DNA of 64,000 bases from contig NW_026527056.1 in the NCBI RefSeq assembly GCF_027744825.2, positions 1,116,001 through 1,180,000 of the forward strand, read 5' to 3'. The translations under genes were made by a program, and so were the position numbers. Below are positions 50,344 through 57,914 of this stretch, piece by piece (the first letter of the stretch is position 1; each line of letters begins with the position of its first letter). This DNA is from Synchiropus splendidus (Eukaryota > Chordata > Actinopteri > Syngnathiformes > Callionymidae). The notes under the pieces were generated by a model. It worked only from the letters and a program-made list of their open reading frames with translations, had not been told where the DNA came from and searched no databases.

Positions 50344-51114
50344 ATGAAGACTGTCCAGAAAATGTATCTCGTCTCTCCTCAGCAAATTAACCGGTTATCA
50401 CGTCCAACCCCCGACATCCGTGAAACTGCCGAAGATGAATTAAATGACAAGATGAGGTCCATTCTAAATGATTCTCAGTTAAACTCGTATGAGAAGATTA
50501 AAAAGTACGATGCTCTATTGCAAAGATATTTAACCTTTACAAAACAGGATCAGAGAGACCAAAGGAAAGTAACTCTGACTTTACAACGAGACGGAGTCAG
50601 CGATCATCCCCACGACTCGAACAGTCGTGTCGAAAGTGTTCTAAAAACACCCTCTGTAACAGACGACTTGGGTAAGGATATTCTAAATAGCCTTCCGTCA
50701 AAAGCTCGAAGAAATGCTGAATACATTATCCAGAGGATATCCAAAAACGGTGATGGTTGGAATATGAATGGCGAATTTATGTATGAAGGAAATGCTGTAA
50801 AAGGCTCTCATGTGATTGATATATTCAAGTACCTTTCCCTACCGTATAAGAAAACGAGTTCTTCATTACCTGAGGGCTGGTCCGAGTTTCTCGTCACATT
50901 ATTAAAGCTAAACATCCCTCTCACACTGCTGTCCAATCCTGAAGCGAGGGCTCAATATCAGAGACTTAAATCGAATTCTATCTCGCGAAAGAAAAGTATA
51001 GCTGAGAGCTGGTCTCCCGACCCAAAGGATCCTAAAGCGACACCTCGACGACGCTTGACACGTGTAGTGACCAAAGGGAAGAAATTGTCTCTAACACCTC
51101 GATGGTTTTCCTGA
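50344..51114 (+). CDS. Conserved Polinton protein of unknown function (256 aa)
   Basis: It begins MKTVQKMYLVSPQQINRLSR and has a charged helical N-terminal half (to about 105). A middle region, SLPSKARRNAEYIIQRIS, is followed by WNMNGEFMYEGNAVKGSHVI and a GWSEFL segment. The tail (about 220-256) is basic and rich in Ser/Pro/Arg. No enzyme motif or membrane segment is seen. Proteins of this layout, opening with MYLV and carrying a GEF.Y.G....GSH.VD core, recur after the ATPase in Maverick elements as far as I recall. The function is unknown to me; position among virion genes and the basic tail make a structural or DNA-binding role possible. It is the last plus-strand gene. Confidence 0.8.
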   Translation: MKTVQKMYLVSPQQINRLSRPTPDIRETAEDELNDKMRSILNDSQLNSYEKIKKYDALLQRYLTFTKQDQRDQRKVTLTLQRDGVSDHPHDSNSRVESVLKTPSVTDDLGKDILNSLPSKARRNAEYIIQRISKNGDGWNMNGEFMYEGNAVKGSHVIDIFKYLSLPYKKTSSSLPEGWSEFLVTLLKLNIPLTLLSNPEARAQYQRLKSNSISRKKSIAESWSPDPKDPKATPRRRLTRVVTKGKKLSLTPRWFS

Positions 51115-51146
51115 ATAATTGTCTTGTACACGGTTATTGTCTTTTC

Positions 51147-51168
51147 ATCAATAAAATGTTTTATTGAA
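51147..51168. terminator. Bidirectional, nearly palindromic polyadenylation signal
   Basis: AATAAA at 51150-51155 serves the plus-strand genes ending at 51114. TTTATT at 51160-51165 is AATAAA for the minus-strand genes ending at 51226. The two sit in a near-perfect palindrome, CAATAAAATGTTTTATTG, in the 111-base gap between convergent gene arms. Confidence 0.8.
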
Positions 51169-51225
51169 TTATTATGTGATTACAGATTTTTCTTTTAAAC
51201 ACACGCACAAACAAAATAAGATTAG

Positions 51226-51768
51226 TCACACGTTACAATAGTCTTTAAAATACAGAAGAGAACAGTTTTGTTGTTTCCACGGACAGTGTGCACATCTTTT
51301 TAGACATTTTTGATGTCCTTTCACAAAGTTGTATACCATGAGGTCGTTTTTTAGGGTATCGTCGCTGTATAGACTTAATACTTCTTCCATAGACAGCCCT
51401 CTAGCACGATGACAGAGGTAGAAGACGCAATGATGACCACATACAAACGATAGAGCATGCTGTAGTTGGCCATTGTTGTACTTGATGTTGCCTGAATGTT
51501 TCTTGAGAAACTTTAAAATATTTTCAGGGTAATGTGAAAAGTACGGCCCCATTCCGAATGAGTCAAAGAAAGTTGTTCTACCGTCTTCTTCGAGAGTTAA
51601 AGCCAACCAGTGCTCTCCTGGTTTATGTGCCGGGTGTGTGTTGACGACGAAATATGCAGGCAGTCTGAGGGGTTGAGTGTATTGAGGCAACTTATCCGAC
51701 GGCCATACACCGTAAAATGTGTCACCCAAGAGACCTCTCAGCAGCCTCTGTAACTGGAGACTATCCAT
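51226..51768 (-). CDS. Adenain-like cysteine protease (capsid maturation)
   Basis: A 180-aa C5-type protease. The catalytic pattern is complete: His53 in GEHWLAL, acidic Asp69 in FFDSFG, oxyanion Gln103 and nucleophile Cys110 in SFVCGHHC. The Gln-to-Cys spacing of seven equals that of adenovirus adenain as I know it. The C-terminus is Cys-rich (155-178). In this family the enzyme cuts virion precursor proteins at x-x-G-G or x-x-G-x-G sites during particle maturation; two such precursors are candidates in this element (49996-50337 and 53108-53545). It starts 11 bases after the major capsid stop, behind an A-rich leader on its own strand. No damage seen. Confidence 0.93.
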   Translation of the reverse strand: MDSLQLQRLLRGLLGDTFYGVWPSDKLPQYTQPLRLPAYFVVNTHPAHKPGEHWLALTLEEDGRTTFFDSFGMGPYFSHYPENILKFLKKHSGNIKYNNGQLQHALSFVCGHHCVFYLCHRARGLSMEEVLSLYSDDTLKNDLMVYNFVKGHQKCLKRCAHCPWKQQNCSLLYFKDYCNV

Positions 51769-51779
51769 AACTTTTTTTT

Positions 51780-53087
51780 TTAATAATAGTCCACCAACAC
51801 TTGTCTTTTCGCATCAATCTCCAGAATGGAATCGTAACAAGCGTACACAATCAGTGTTACGGTGTTTGGTAAGGGTACTCTGAATCTCATCTCCAGTCTT
51901 AAATTCCCATTTGAGACAGGGGAGAGAGCGTCGTTGTCGTCGGCTGGATTGAGATTAAACGCAAACAACGAATAACCTCCGTTAAAACCTTCGCGGTCAA
52001 TGCTTAGCGGTAGATCCTTCAAATGTCTTCCTGTAGCTAGAATCATGTTATAAAACTCTCTGACCGCCATACCGTTATTAAACTGAGGTTGAAAAGCTTT
52101 AGCGGGGATCTGTCGACCGTCCTGACAGAGGGCGAGATATTCGGTGTTGTAATGGTGAAAATTGAACGGGTAGAGATCTCTCCTACCGGTAAACGCCTCA
52201 TGATGCACCATCCCTAAAACCACGTATTTAGGTATTGAACCCAGAAATAAATTCTCCTGGGTACATATTCTTGAGTTTTCTGGAATGGAGTATGTTTTTA
52301 CGTTGACTCGTGAGAGGGGGTAGAGAGCATTTCCTTTTAACAAACCCGCTGCATGACCTATTCTCACAGCTGGCGAAACAGTGACTTTCTTCACAAACAG
52401 AGAGGCGCCGAGGATTTTCAGACGAAAGGTGGAGTCGCGGGGCCCGGTCAGACAGAAGGCATCGTTCGCCCTGGTGAGTTTAATTCTTAAATCGACCGAG
52501 TTTAATAACAGTCTCTCGCAGAAAAATATGTCACTGTGAAGAGGACCGAGAAGGTGTACTTCTCTGGATCTGCTCGTGAACTCTGCCCGTTTATTAAGGC
52601 CAGCGTTGGGTCCGTTTACAGTGACGATCGAGTCGACCGACCCGGGTGTGTCTTGGTAAAAAAGACCGGCGCTAAACTGTGTTTTAAGAGTGTCGCCGGA
52701 AAAGTTGAGAAGTGTTTCAATCATAGCTCTGTACGGGTGAGTGGAACTGGACTGTGAAATCATCCGATCCCCCAGAACCACATCGCACTGATCAAAGATT
52801 GTGTTTAGAGGATAATTGATGAGGCCGACTGCTGCGTCGTTAGCCAGCGGGGTGCCATCGGCATTAGTAATTCTTGCACGCACGTGTAGAAGGGTGTCGT
52901 TTAGGTCTAGATACTTTTCGCCGTCTCCCGGTATAAAAAACTCAATCGGTCCTCCTTCGCTGATAGCGGCTACTGGAGCAATTTCTGTGTAAATTTTGTC
53001 CTCGATGGAAAGCTGCGTCATCGGCGGCGTGAATAAATCCAGTTCTGCCAATGTGCATTCAGTAGATTTCTGGTGTAGGAGCGCCAT
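51780..53087 (-). CDS. Major capsid protein, double jelly-roll (F54H12.2-like)
   Basis: A 435-aa protein of the family often labelled F54H12.2-like. Landmarks are IEFFIPGDGEKYLDLNDTLL (48-67), followed by LHVRARI, LINYPLNTIFDQCDVVLGDR (about 89-108) and HPYRAMIETLL. Polinton proteins of this family are predicted to form the double jelly-roll hexon-like capsid shell. It is intact, 11 bases upstream of the protease and 20 bases downstream of the next minus-strand gene. A TATATA element lies at 53095-53100, only about 10 bases before this ATG; if it is a real TATA box, transcription would start inside the frame, so expression from a longer transcript is more likely. Confidence 0.88.
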   Translation of the reverse strand: MALLHQKSTECTLAELDLFTPPMTQLSIEDKIYTEIAPVAAISEGGPIEFFIPGDGEKYLDLNDTLLHVRARITNADGTPLANDAAVGLINYPLNTIFDQCDVVLGDRMISQSSSTHPYRAMIETLLNFSGDTLKTQFSAGLFYQDTPGSVDSIVTVNGPNAGLNKRAEFTSRSREVHLLGPLHSDIFFCERLLLNSVDLRIKLTRANDAFCLTGPRDSTFRLKILGASLFVKKVTVSPAVRIGHAAGLLKGNALYPLSRVNVKTYSIPENSRICTQENLFLGSIPKYVVLGMVHHEAFTGRRDLYPFNFHHYNTEYLALCQDGRQIPAKAFQPQFNNGMAVREFYNMILATGRHLKDLPLSIDREGFNGGYSLFAFNLNPADDNDALSPVSNGNLRLEMRFRVPLPNTVTLIVYACYDSILEIDAKRQVLVDYY

Positions 53088-53107
53088 GTTACTGTATATA
53101 AGGTTTT

Positions 53108-53545
53108 TTAAAATATATCGGAGCTCCCTCTGGACTTCCTCTTGGCCCGTTTGCTTCTGTCAACTGGCTTCTTTCTTTTTTTGTTTGTACGTTTATTTGA
53201 GCTCTGTGTTACACGTCGTCCTGGTGGTCGTCTCTTTGTCCTTCGCGATAAGACGGCTATACCACCTGACCCTTCCTGTCTCTGTTGATCGCTCATTCCT
53301 CTCACGGTACGGGTGAACATATCCGAGGCTATGTTACCCACTGCTGATTTGAGATGAGGCTTTGCTATGGCAATACCTCTTTTCAACAGAGGTGATACAA
53401 ACCGAAACATTTTTGAGAAGAGGGAACCGATGCCTCGTCCGTACATAACCGGGGCACCGTAGAACCCGGGTAGATCTCCGCCCACCTGTTTTTCATAATA
53501 TTGTACAAATCTGTGCGGGTCGTCTCTTAAGCCTGCATGTACCAT
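53108..53545 (-). CDS. Small basic virion protein, pVI-like
   Basis: A 145-aa protein. The N-terminus (1-37) carries two adenain-type motifs, QVGG|D (20-24) and MYGR|G (34-38). An amphipathic Gly/Phe/Leu/Lys segment follows (38-58, RGIGSLFSKMFRF). The last 45 residues are almost all Arg/Lys-rich (RRTKRRPPGRR and on). An N-terminal propeptide, then an amphipathic helix, then a basic DNA-binding tail resembles adenovirus protein VI or core precursors. The YGRGIGSLF...PLLK stretch is familiar from Maverick elements. A capsid-interior or membrane-active role is inferred from family. A TATATAA-like box (53636-53644) lies about 90 bases upstream. Confidence 0.8.
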   Translation of the reverse strand: MVHAGLRDDPHRFVQYYEKQVGGDLPGFYGAPVMYGRGIGSLFSKMFRFVSPLLKRGIAIAKPHLKSAVGNIASDMFTRTVRGMSDQQRQEGSGGIAVLSRRTKRRPPGRRVTQSSNKRTNKKRKKPVDRSKRAKRKSRGSSDIF

Positions 53546-53633
53546 TGTGTTTGTTTATGACGTGGTCTGCAAAGGAGGGTTATCTCTCTCCGGCGTTGTG
53601 ATGATGAATGGATTTCCAGACGACGATACGAGG

Positions 53634-53646
53634 GTTATATAATATC
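53634..53646 (-). promoter_or_regulatory. TATA box for pVI-like gene
   Basis: Read on the minus strand, GATATTATATAACCC lies between the penton gene stop (53650) and the next start (53545), about 90 bases before that ATG. Confidence 0.5.
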
Positions 53647-53649
53647 CTC

Positions 53650-54567
53650 TCAAGTAACAGGTCTAAAGTGTAGAGTCACCACCACTTTTCCAAAGGTAAA
53701 ATTGACTGGTTTGTTAAGATCTGATTTAATTTGTACCTGAATATTTTCAATATGGTTCTTGGCAACTGGTAAATAGTAAGCAGGGTTAAAATGTTGTGTG
53801 ATTATATCTGAGTAACGACCCTTGATTTCCACCGTTCTTAAAAGCGGTGCATATGCATCCCCTACAAGCTGAGGTCTTACAACGTCGCTGTAACAGTAAA
53901 GATGGTAAAACCCCGCTTTTAACTCGCAAAAATTGATCCAATGACCAGGCTCTACACCTAACATGTAAGCTAAAGGCGAGTTAAAAAGCACTAGGTTCTG
54001 CCCGTCTCCTTGAAGATCAATTTTTTGCCGTGCACCGTCAAACAGGAAGCGTATATTGTTATTGGTTTTTTTAAACGTTTGCTCCAACTCGGTTGTAATC
54101 TGATTAATAGAGCTGTAATATCCACCCTTGAACTTCAGTTTAGAAATATCTGTTCCTGCAGTTTTGAAATGTCGATCAACCCCTCGTGATTCGTCTTTTT
54201 TCCTCTGAGGTGAGGCGCTGGCGTCAGGATCCGGAGCCCTAAGTCTCGCCATGGCTCTATGAAATTCATCTTTATGCCGCCTCGACGTGTTAGCATCTGA
54301 ATCTGATCCTCTTGGGGGAGCCGTGTTTGTGTTGGAATCAGTTCCTCTAGGGTTCGGTTTCCAGTAAAATGACGCCGCATCCTCCGGAATATTATGCCAT
54401 GTGTGAGGGTATGTAATCTCCGTCAAAGCCACCTCCCATTTCCCGTTTAAATCGATATGTTGTGCTAAATCAACGCGGAAAGTACCGATCGAGTTGTCTT
54501 TAAAAACTTTTGCGCTGGCGTTTGATGGTAAAGTCACATAGAAACCAGTGTTCTTTGAGCCGTACAT
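53650..54567 (-). CDS. Minor capsid protein, penton-like single jelly-roll
   Basis: A 305-aa protein. The N-terminal segment GFYVTLPSNAS...FRVDL...GKWEVALTEITYPHTW (8-57) and the C-terminal beta-rich part with GYYSSINQI and LVLFNSPLAYMLG are typical of the Polinton/adintovirus penton-like protein, which would occupy capsid vertices. Residues about 71-140 are a charged, Ser/Asp/Pro-rich insertion holding an 11-residue near duplication (PRGTDSNTNTA, then PRGSDSDANTS), possibly a surface loop. The frame is intact. Start ATG at 54567; a TATATAAG-type box lies 34-45 bases upstream, inside the end of the integrase gene. Confidence 0.9.
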   Translation of the reverse strand: MYGSKNTGFYVTLPSNASAKVFKDNSIGTFRVDLAQHIDLNGKWEVALTEITYPHTWHNIPEDAASFYWKPNPRGTDSNTNTAPPRGSDSDANTSRRHKDEFHRAMARLRAPDPDASASPQRKKDESRGVDRHFKTAGTDISKLKFKGGYYSSINQITTELEQTFKKTNNNIRFLFDGARQKIDLQGDGQNLVLFNSPLAYMLGVEPGHWINFCELKAGFYHLYCYSDVVRPQLVGDAYAPLLRTVEIKGRYSDIITQHFNPAYYLPVAKNHIENIQVQIKSDLNKPVNFTFGKVVVTLHFRPVT

Positions 54568-54600
54568 GATGATATGACGCCTGGTGTAAAGAAGGATCGT

Positions 54601-54612
54601 CTTATATATTTT
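54601..54612 (-). promoter_or_regulatory. TATA box for penton gene, overlapping integrase stop
   Basis: On the minus strand, AAAATATATAAG ends 34 bases before the penton ATG (54567). It shares bases with the integrase stop codon at 54602-54604, so promoter and stop are packed together. Confidence 0.55.
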
Positions 54613-55681
54613 TTATATCTGAAGCTTTTACCCAACTGTTGAATTTTTCAGGCCAGTTCTTCCACTGGACAAAGACCTGTCTCTCTCCTTTAACGCGGCG
54701 TTCCTTGAGAATCTTTTCAACGTGAAATACTTTATCCTTAACGAGTTGTACTTTTTGTAATTCTTGATCATAAAATGACCCCTGGATGGGTTCGCCGTCG
54801 AAATCTTTCAATTTATACACAGGCGGGTTGCGGTGAATACATTCAGTTATCGTAAATATCTCGTCTGTAAAACTCTGCTCATACTTTTTGTCAAATACAC
54901 CTCGTAGTTTTGATATTCTAACATGATCGCCCTCCTTAAATTTCGGCTTCTGTCGACCTCTCGACGGTCTAATGTAAAGATTGTCAAACACTTGCAGAGT
55001 ATTTTCTTTAGTTACTTCCATCGGTGTCATTTTTATACTACTGTGATAGCTGTGATTATAACTCTTTACTAGATCCTGTAAAACCTCGATGTAACGTAGA
55101 GTGTTTTTAGCTGTAAAATATCTCCACATCCGATTTTTAAGAGTGCGGTTAAATCTCTCAACCACAGAGGCCTTAACGTCACTCGCTGTTGAAAAATGAT
55201 TAATACCCTTCCTTTCCATCAAAGCCCTGAAACTCTTGTTAAAAAATTCTTTCCCGTCATCCGTCTGTAGCTTTGCAGGCGTCCCGCTCTCCTCCAGCAC
55301 TGATTCAAACGCCTTCATTGTCTCAATCGCAGTCTTTCTTTTTAAAATGCGTACATAGGCCTTCTTTGAAAATACATCTATAACGGTCAACAAGTAATTT
55401 TGATCGTCGTTATATCTAGCCAACGCCTGCATGTCGCATAGGTCGGCCTGGAATTGTTGAAGTGGCCTGTGAACAAATACTCTGTTTCTCGGAAAGTTTA
55501 CTCTGACCGGTTTATGCAGGGTGTAAGCATCCTGTTTTGATAAAAAATCTTTAATAGATTTAGAACTGACTGGTTTTCCAGTCTCAGCCTGCACCCCTCG
55601 ACGAAGGCGATCCGCACCTCCGTAGCTCCCGGGGTGAAGAGGATTGTAATAAACTCTTTTAATGATGTGTTTCACCGACAT
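54602..55681 (-). CDS. Integrase, retroviral-type DDE with C-terminal chromodomain
   Basis: A 359-aa enzyme that would insert the element with 6-bp target duplication. The catalytic core has Asp80 (QADL), Asp141 (QTDDGKEF) and Glu175 (VVERFNRT). VIDVFSKKAY (100-109) and the YNHSYHSS segment are typical of the Ty3-like/Polinton integrase family. A SH3-like DNA-binding region is about 240-310 (KFKEGDHVRISKLRG). Residues about 318-359 form a chromodomain (FHVEKILKER...VFVQWKNWPEKFNSWV) that may steer insertion to marked chromatin. That is interesting because this copy sits in satellite, likely heterochromatic. No clear HHCC zinc finger is seen at the N-terminus. All catalytic residues are intact. 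Confidence 0.95.
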   Translation of the reverse strand: MSVKHIIKRVYYNPLHPGSYGGADRLRRGVQAETGKPVSSKSIKDFLSKQDAYTLHKPVRVNFPRNRVFVHRPLQQFQADLCDMQALARYNDDQNYLLTVIDVFSKKAYVRILKRKTAIETMKAFESVLEESGTPAKLQTDDGKEFFNKSFRALMERKGINHFSTASDVKASVVERFNRTLKNRMWRYFTAKNTLRYIEVLQDLVKSYNHSYHSSIKMTPMEVTKENTLQVFDNLYIRPSRGRQKPKFKEGDHVRISKLRGVFDKKYEQSFTDEIFTITECIHRNPPVYKLKDFDGEPIQGSFYDQELQKVQLVKDKVFHVEKILKERRVKGERQVFVQWKNWPEKFNSWVKASDIKNI

Positions 55682-55732
55682 GTTAAATGAGAAATGAATG
55701 AGCCGAGATCTGAATATGCTTCTTAATGTTTT

Positions 55733-55738
55733 TTATTA
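55733..55738 (-). terminator. Polyadenylation signal for 273-aa gene
   Basis: TTTATT on the plus strand is AATAAA on the minus strand, about 65 bases after the stop of the 273-aa gene (55802) and before the integrase ATG (55681). Confidence 0.5.
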
Positions 55739-55801
55739 AACAGGTTATGTCAGGATTTGATCGTAAAGTTATACAAAGACAGTAAAAGCAAAAAAAAAAA
55801 A

Positions 55802-56623
55802 TCACATACGAGGGTATCTCGTGTTTGTGACATCGTCCAGGACCGGCGTTCTATTCCAGATTCTACTTTCTGATTCCAGACGTTCAATTAGAAGATCCTC
55901 TGGCTCGTATTTGATGTATTCGTTCCAGACGCTTGATTTTGGAGACCTCATTTCGAGCAAGACTGTCTCAGCCGTAGCCTTGGTTCTCATTTTCTCCGGT
56001 TGTATGTCATTCACGGTCAAGTAGTGTTGTATAGCAGGCAGAAAGTTGTTGTTACAGAGTCTTTTCATCAACCGGTAGAAGTTAAGGCTGTAGAAATCAT
56101 CCTCCATCTCTTCAAGACAGCTGTGTTGTACTTGGCTGGGATGGTCTACTTGGCAGCCGTAGCAGATCTCCCTCCAATATCTGCGCATGGTTTTACCTAG
56201 TAGATGAAATACAACCGTCTTTACAGCTTTCAGGAAGAAACCGCTTATCCATCCATCCGTTTCATCATTAGCTGCTGGTTCTTGGTCTTGAGAAGCTGAG
56301 GATGAAGCAGGCGGATGCACGCCGACAGTTTCGTTCTCAGGACTGGAGGTTGTTGCTCTCCCTACAGGTTCCTCCTCATCGTCCACGTCTTCCATTTCAG
56401 TTGCATCAGAGTCGTCTGTGTCGTCTTTGATGGTCAATGAAGGACAGGCTCCGTCCGCCATGCCGTTGTTAGAACCCTCGTACTCATGACCATCACCTGT
56501 ATCGTCTTCTACCACAGGAAGTAGACGGGTCGGCGTGGGGTTGTTCATTCCGTACCCAGCACCGCCTGTAGCAGCTCCGAGGAAGATAGTGGCAATACGT
56601 CTCGGAACACCTTCGGTCCTCAT
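55802..56623 (-). CDS. Unrecognised protein with acidic region and Cys/His motif (273 aa)
   Basis: Residues 40-125 are acidic and Ser-rich (DDTDDSDATEMEDVDDEEE), suggestive of a regulatory protein. The second half is ordered: a hydrophobic amphipathic stretch (124-143, GWISGFFLKAVKTVVFHLLG), a possible zinc site Cys154-x2-Cys157-x3-His161-x5-His167-x-Cys169, then a helical region (FYRLMKRLCNNNFLPAIQHY). I do not know the function. The Cys/His block seems familiar from other fish endogenous elements of this kind, but I cannot name it. It has its own TATA box and lies between the integrase and the right-end gene. The frame is intact, arguing for selection until recently. Confidence 0.75.
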   Translation of the reverse strand: MRTEGVPRRIATIFLGAATGGAGYGMNNPTPTRLLPVVEDDTGDGHEYEGSNNGMADGACPSLTIKDDTDDSDATEMEDVDDEEEPVGRATTSSPENETVGVHPPASSSASQDQEPAANDETDGWISGFFLKAVKTVVFHLLGKTMRRYWREICYGCQVDHPSQVQHSCLEEMEDDFYSLNFYRLMKRLCNNNFLPAIQHYLTVNDIQPEKMRTKATAETVLLEMRSPKSSVWNEYIKYEPEDLLIERLESESRIWNRTPVLDDVTNTRYPRM

Positions 56624-56688
56624 CGTTGTCCTGGATGCGTTTGTTCCGCCGGGTACGTCTGCAGGGTGTCACTCTGGAAAACACCCTC

Positions 56689-56696
56689 TTTTATAG
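56689..56696 (-). promoter_or_regulatory. TATA box for 273-aa gene
   Basis: TATAAAAG on the minus strand (CTTTTATA on plus), 66-73 bases before the ATG at 56623. A clean consensus match in an otherwise GC-balanced stretch. Confidence 0.65.
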
Positions 56697-56731
56697 CAAC
56701 CGTCAGCGAGTAGGCGGTCCAAAGGGCGGGA

Positions 56732-57433
56732 CTAAAAGGTCAGTGCTTTTTTCAACACAAGGGTATCATCCCATAAGCGGCTATGGTAGAAGAGACCGTC
56801 GATTTTTGGAGAAATCTCGCGGATTTTTTCACTCCAAGCATCCAAAGGTATGGTTAACAGAGTACGAAATACACCGCAATCAGAATTAAAATACTCCAGG
56901 ACGAAATCTTCTTCTTCTTCACTGGTGACTCCTGTTGATACTTTATGGAGGGCTCTGAAGGACCACCGTCCTGATCCTGAGATTTTAGCCAGCCATATAG
57001 CCACGAAGGACGGCTTCCTCTCCATTCGATCAGCTTTGTTAGACCCGGCTCCAGCCTTCTGACGATGTTGTTGTTGTTCTTCTTCTTCTTCAGCCCTTGG
57101 AAGATTTTCCGGCTTCACCTCTCTCAGCACACCCCAGTCGTTAGACGATAACACGGCCATCTCCGTATAGGCACTCAAGGTTTCGTCGTCATCCAGTTGG
57201 TAAATGTACAATTCAGCTGTTTCATACTTAAACACGTACCCCCATCTCCCTCGACGACCGTAAGGCTCTAGAGACCACTCATCCCGCAAAGATTCCCCGG
57301 GTGGCGCCTGCGTACGCCGTAGGTACATTACAGATTTACGGGGAGCCCCAGCACCCATCCACGGGTCCTCAATAACAGTCACAGCTGTCTCACTGATCAC
57401 TGGTGATCCACGCGCCGTTGTAGGGACAGACAT
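56732..57433 (-). CDS. Unrecognised right-end protein (233 aa)
   Basis: An intact frame, the first gene inward from the right terminal repeat. The N-terminal half (1-105) has RKSVMYLRRTQ and a WGYVFKYETAELYIYQLDDD segment that reads like a small beta-rich domain. A Glu/Gln-rich linker follows (about 113-125). The second half has PSFVAIWLAKISGSGRWSFR, DFVLEYFNSDCGVFRTLLTI and a C-terminal IDGLFYHSRLWDD. The two halves could be related folds (each with an aromatic beta hairpin followed by an acidic turn), but this is weak. No catalytic motif, signal peptide or membrane segment. Position at the end of the element, with its own TATA, suits an early accessory gene. Confidence 0.7.
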   Translation of the reverse strand: MSVPTTARGSPVISETAVTVIEDPWMGAGAPRKSVMYLRRTQAPPGESLRDEWSLEPYGRRGRWGYVFKYETAELYIYQLDDDETLSAYTEMAVLSSNDWGVLREVKPENLPRAEEEEEQQQHRQKAGAGSNKADRMERKPSFVAIWLAKISGSGRWSFRALHKVSTGVTSEEEEDFVLEYFNSDCGVFRTLLTIPLDAWSEKIREISPKIDGLFYHSRLWDDTLVLKKALTF

Positions 57434-57488
57434 TGCGAGTTGATTGTGTTTGCTGGTTCCTTGCTCCTTCTGACGGTCTGAAGGTTAA

Positions 57489-57497
57489 ATATATATA
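57489..57497 (-). promoter_or_regulatory. TATA box for right-end gene
   Basis: TATATATA on the minus strand about 57-64 bases before the ATG at 57433. The stretch 57500-57616 beyond it contains degraded copies of the terminal subrepeats (GGGTTATAAATTTAA, GGGTTAATTATTACCC) and no gene. Confidence 0.55.
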
Positions 57498-57616
57498 CAC
57501 ACAAGTCACACAGCTGTTATAAAACAAGGGATGATAGGGTTAATTATTACCCTTCCTGTCATAAAACGAGGGGGAGGGTTATAAATTTAATTCCCTGTTG
57601 ATATAAAAAAAAAGGG

Positions 57617-57914
57617 TGGGTTATTATTTTAATTTCTTTTTATATAAAAAGGGGAGGGGTTATTATTTTAATTTCTTTTTTATATAAAAAGGGGAGGGGC
57701 TATTATTTTAATTTCTTTTTATATAAGAAGGGGGAGGGGTTATTATTTTAATTTCTTTTTATATAAAAAAGGGGAGGGGTTATTATTTTAATTTCTTTTT
57801 TATATAAAAAGGGGGAGGGGTTGGTTTTATCACCTCTGGAAGGGGAGGGGTTTTATTACCTCCAGGGCCATAAATCAAACAGTTTTGACATTTTGGTGTA
57901 TCCTTCTTCTCTCT
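57617..57914 (-). repeat. Right terminal inverted repeat of Polinton
   Basis: Complement of the left end; it ends TATCCTTCTTCTCTCT. It holds five about 40-bp subrepeats (TATTATTTTAATTTC at 57622, 57661, 57701, 57741 and 57781) against three on the left, so the two ends differ in subrepeat number although the outer 110 bp are almost identical. Confidence 0.92.

Larger units (their letters stand above)
40134..57914. mobile_element. Maverick/Polinton (adintovirus-like) element, near complete
   Basis: A 17,781-bp element with AG...CT termini, inverted terminal repeats and a 6-bp target duplication, inserted in the satellite. It carries the core Polinton set: protein-primed PolB, retroviral-type integrase with chromodomain, FtsK/HerA packaging ATPase, adenain-like protease, double-jelly-roll major capsid and penton-like minor capsid proteins. 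It also has two small basic virion-type proteins and several accessory genes. Plus-strand genes occupy 42.0-51.1 kb and minus-strand genes 51.2-57.4 kb. Such elements are regarded as endogenous viruses that can act as transposons. The only break I found is a frameshift in PolB, so this copy is young but probably not autonomous. Confidence 0.97.

Noticed and set aside
52536..53316. Plus-strand open frames over the capsid genes
   Set aside because: Antisense to intact, recognised capsid-type genes; no independent support.
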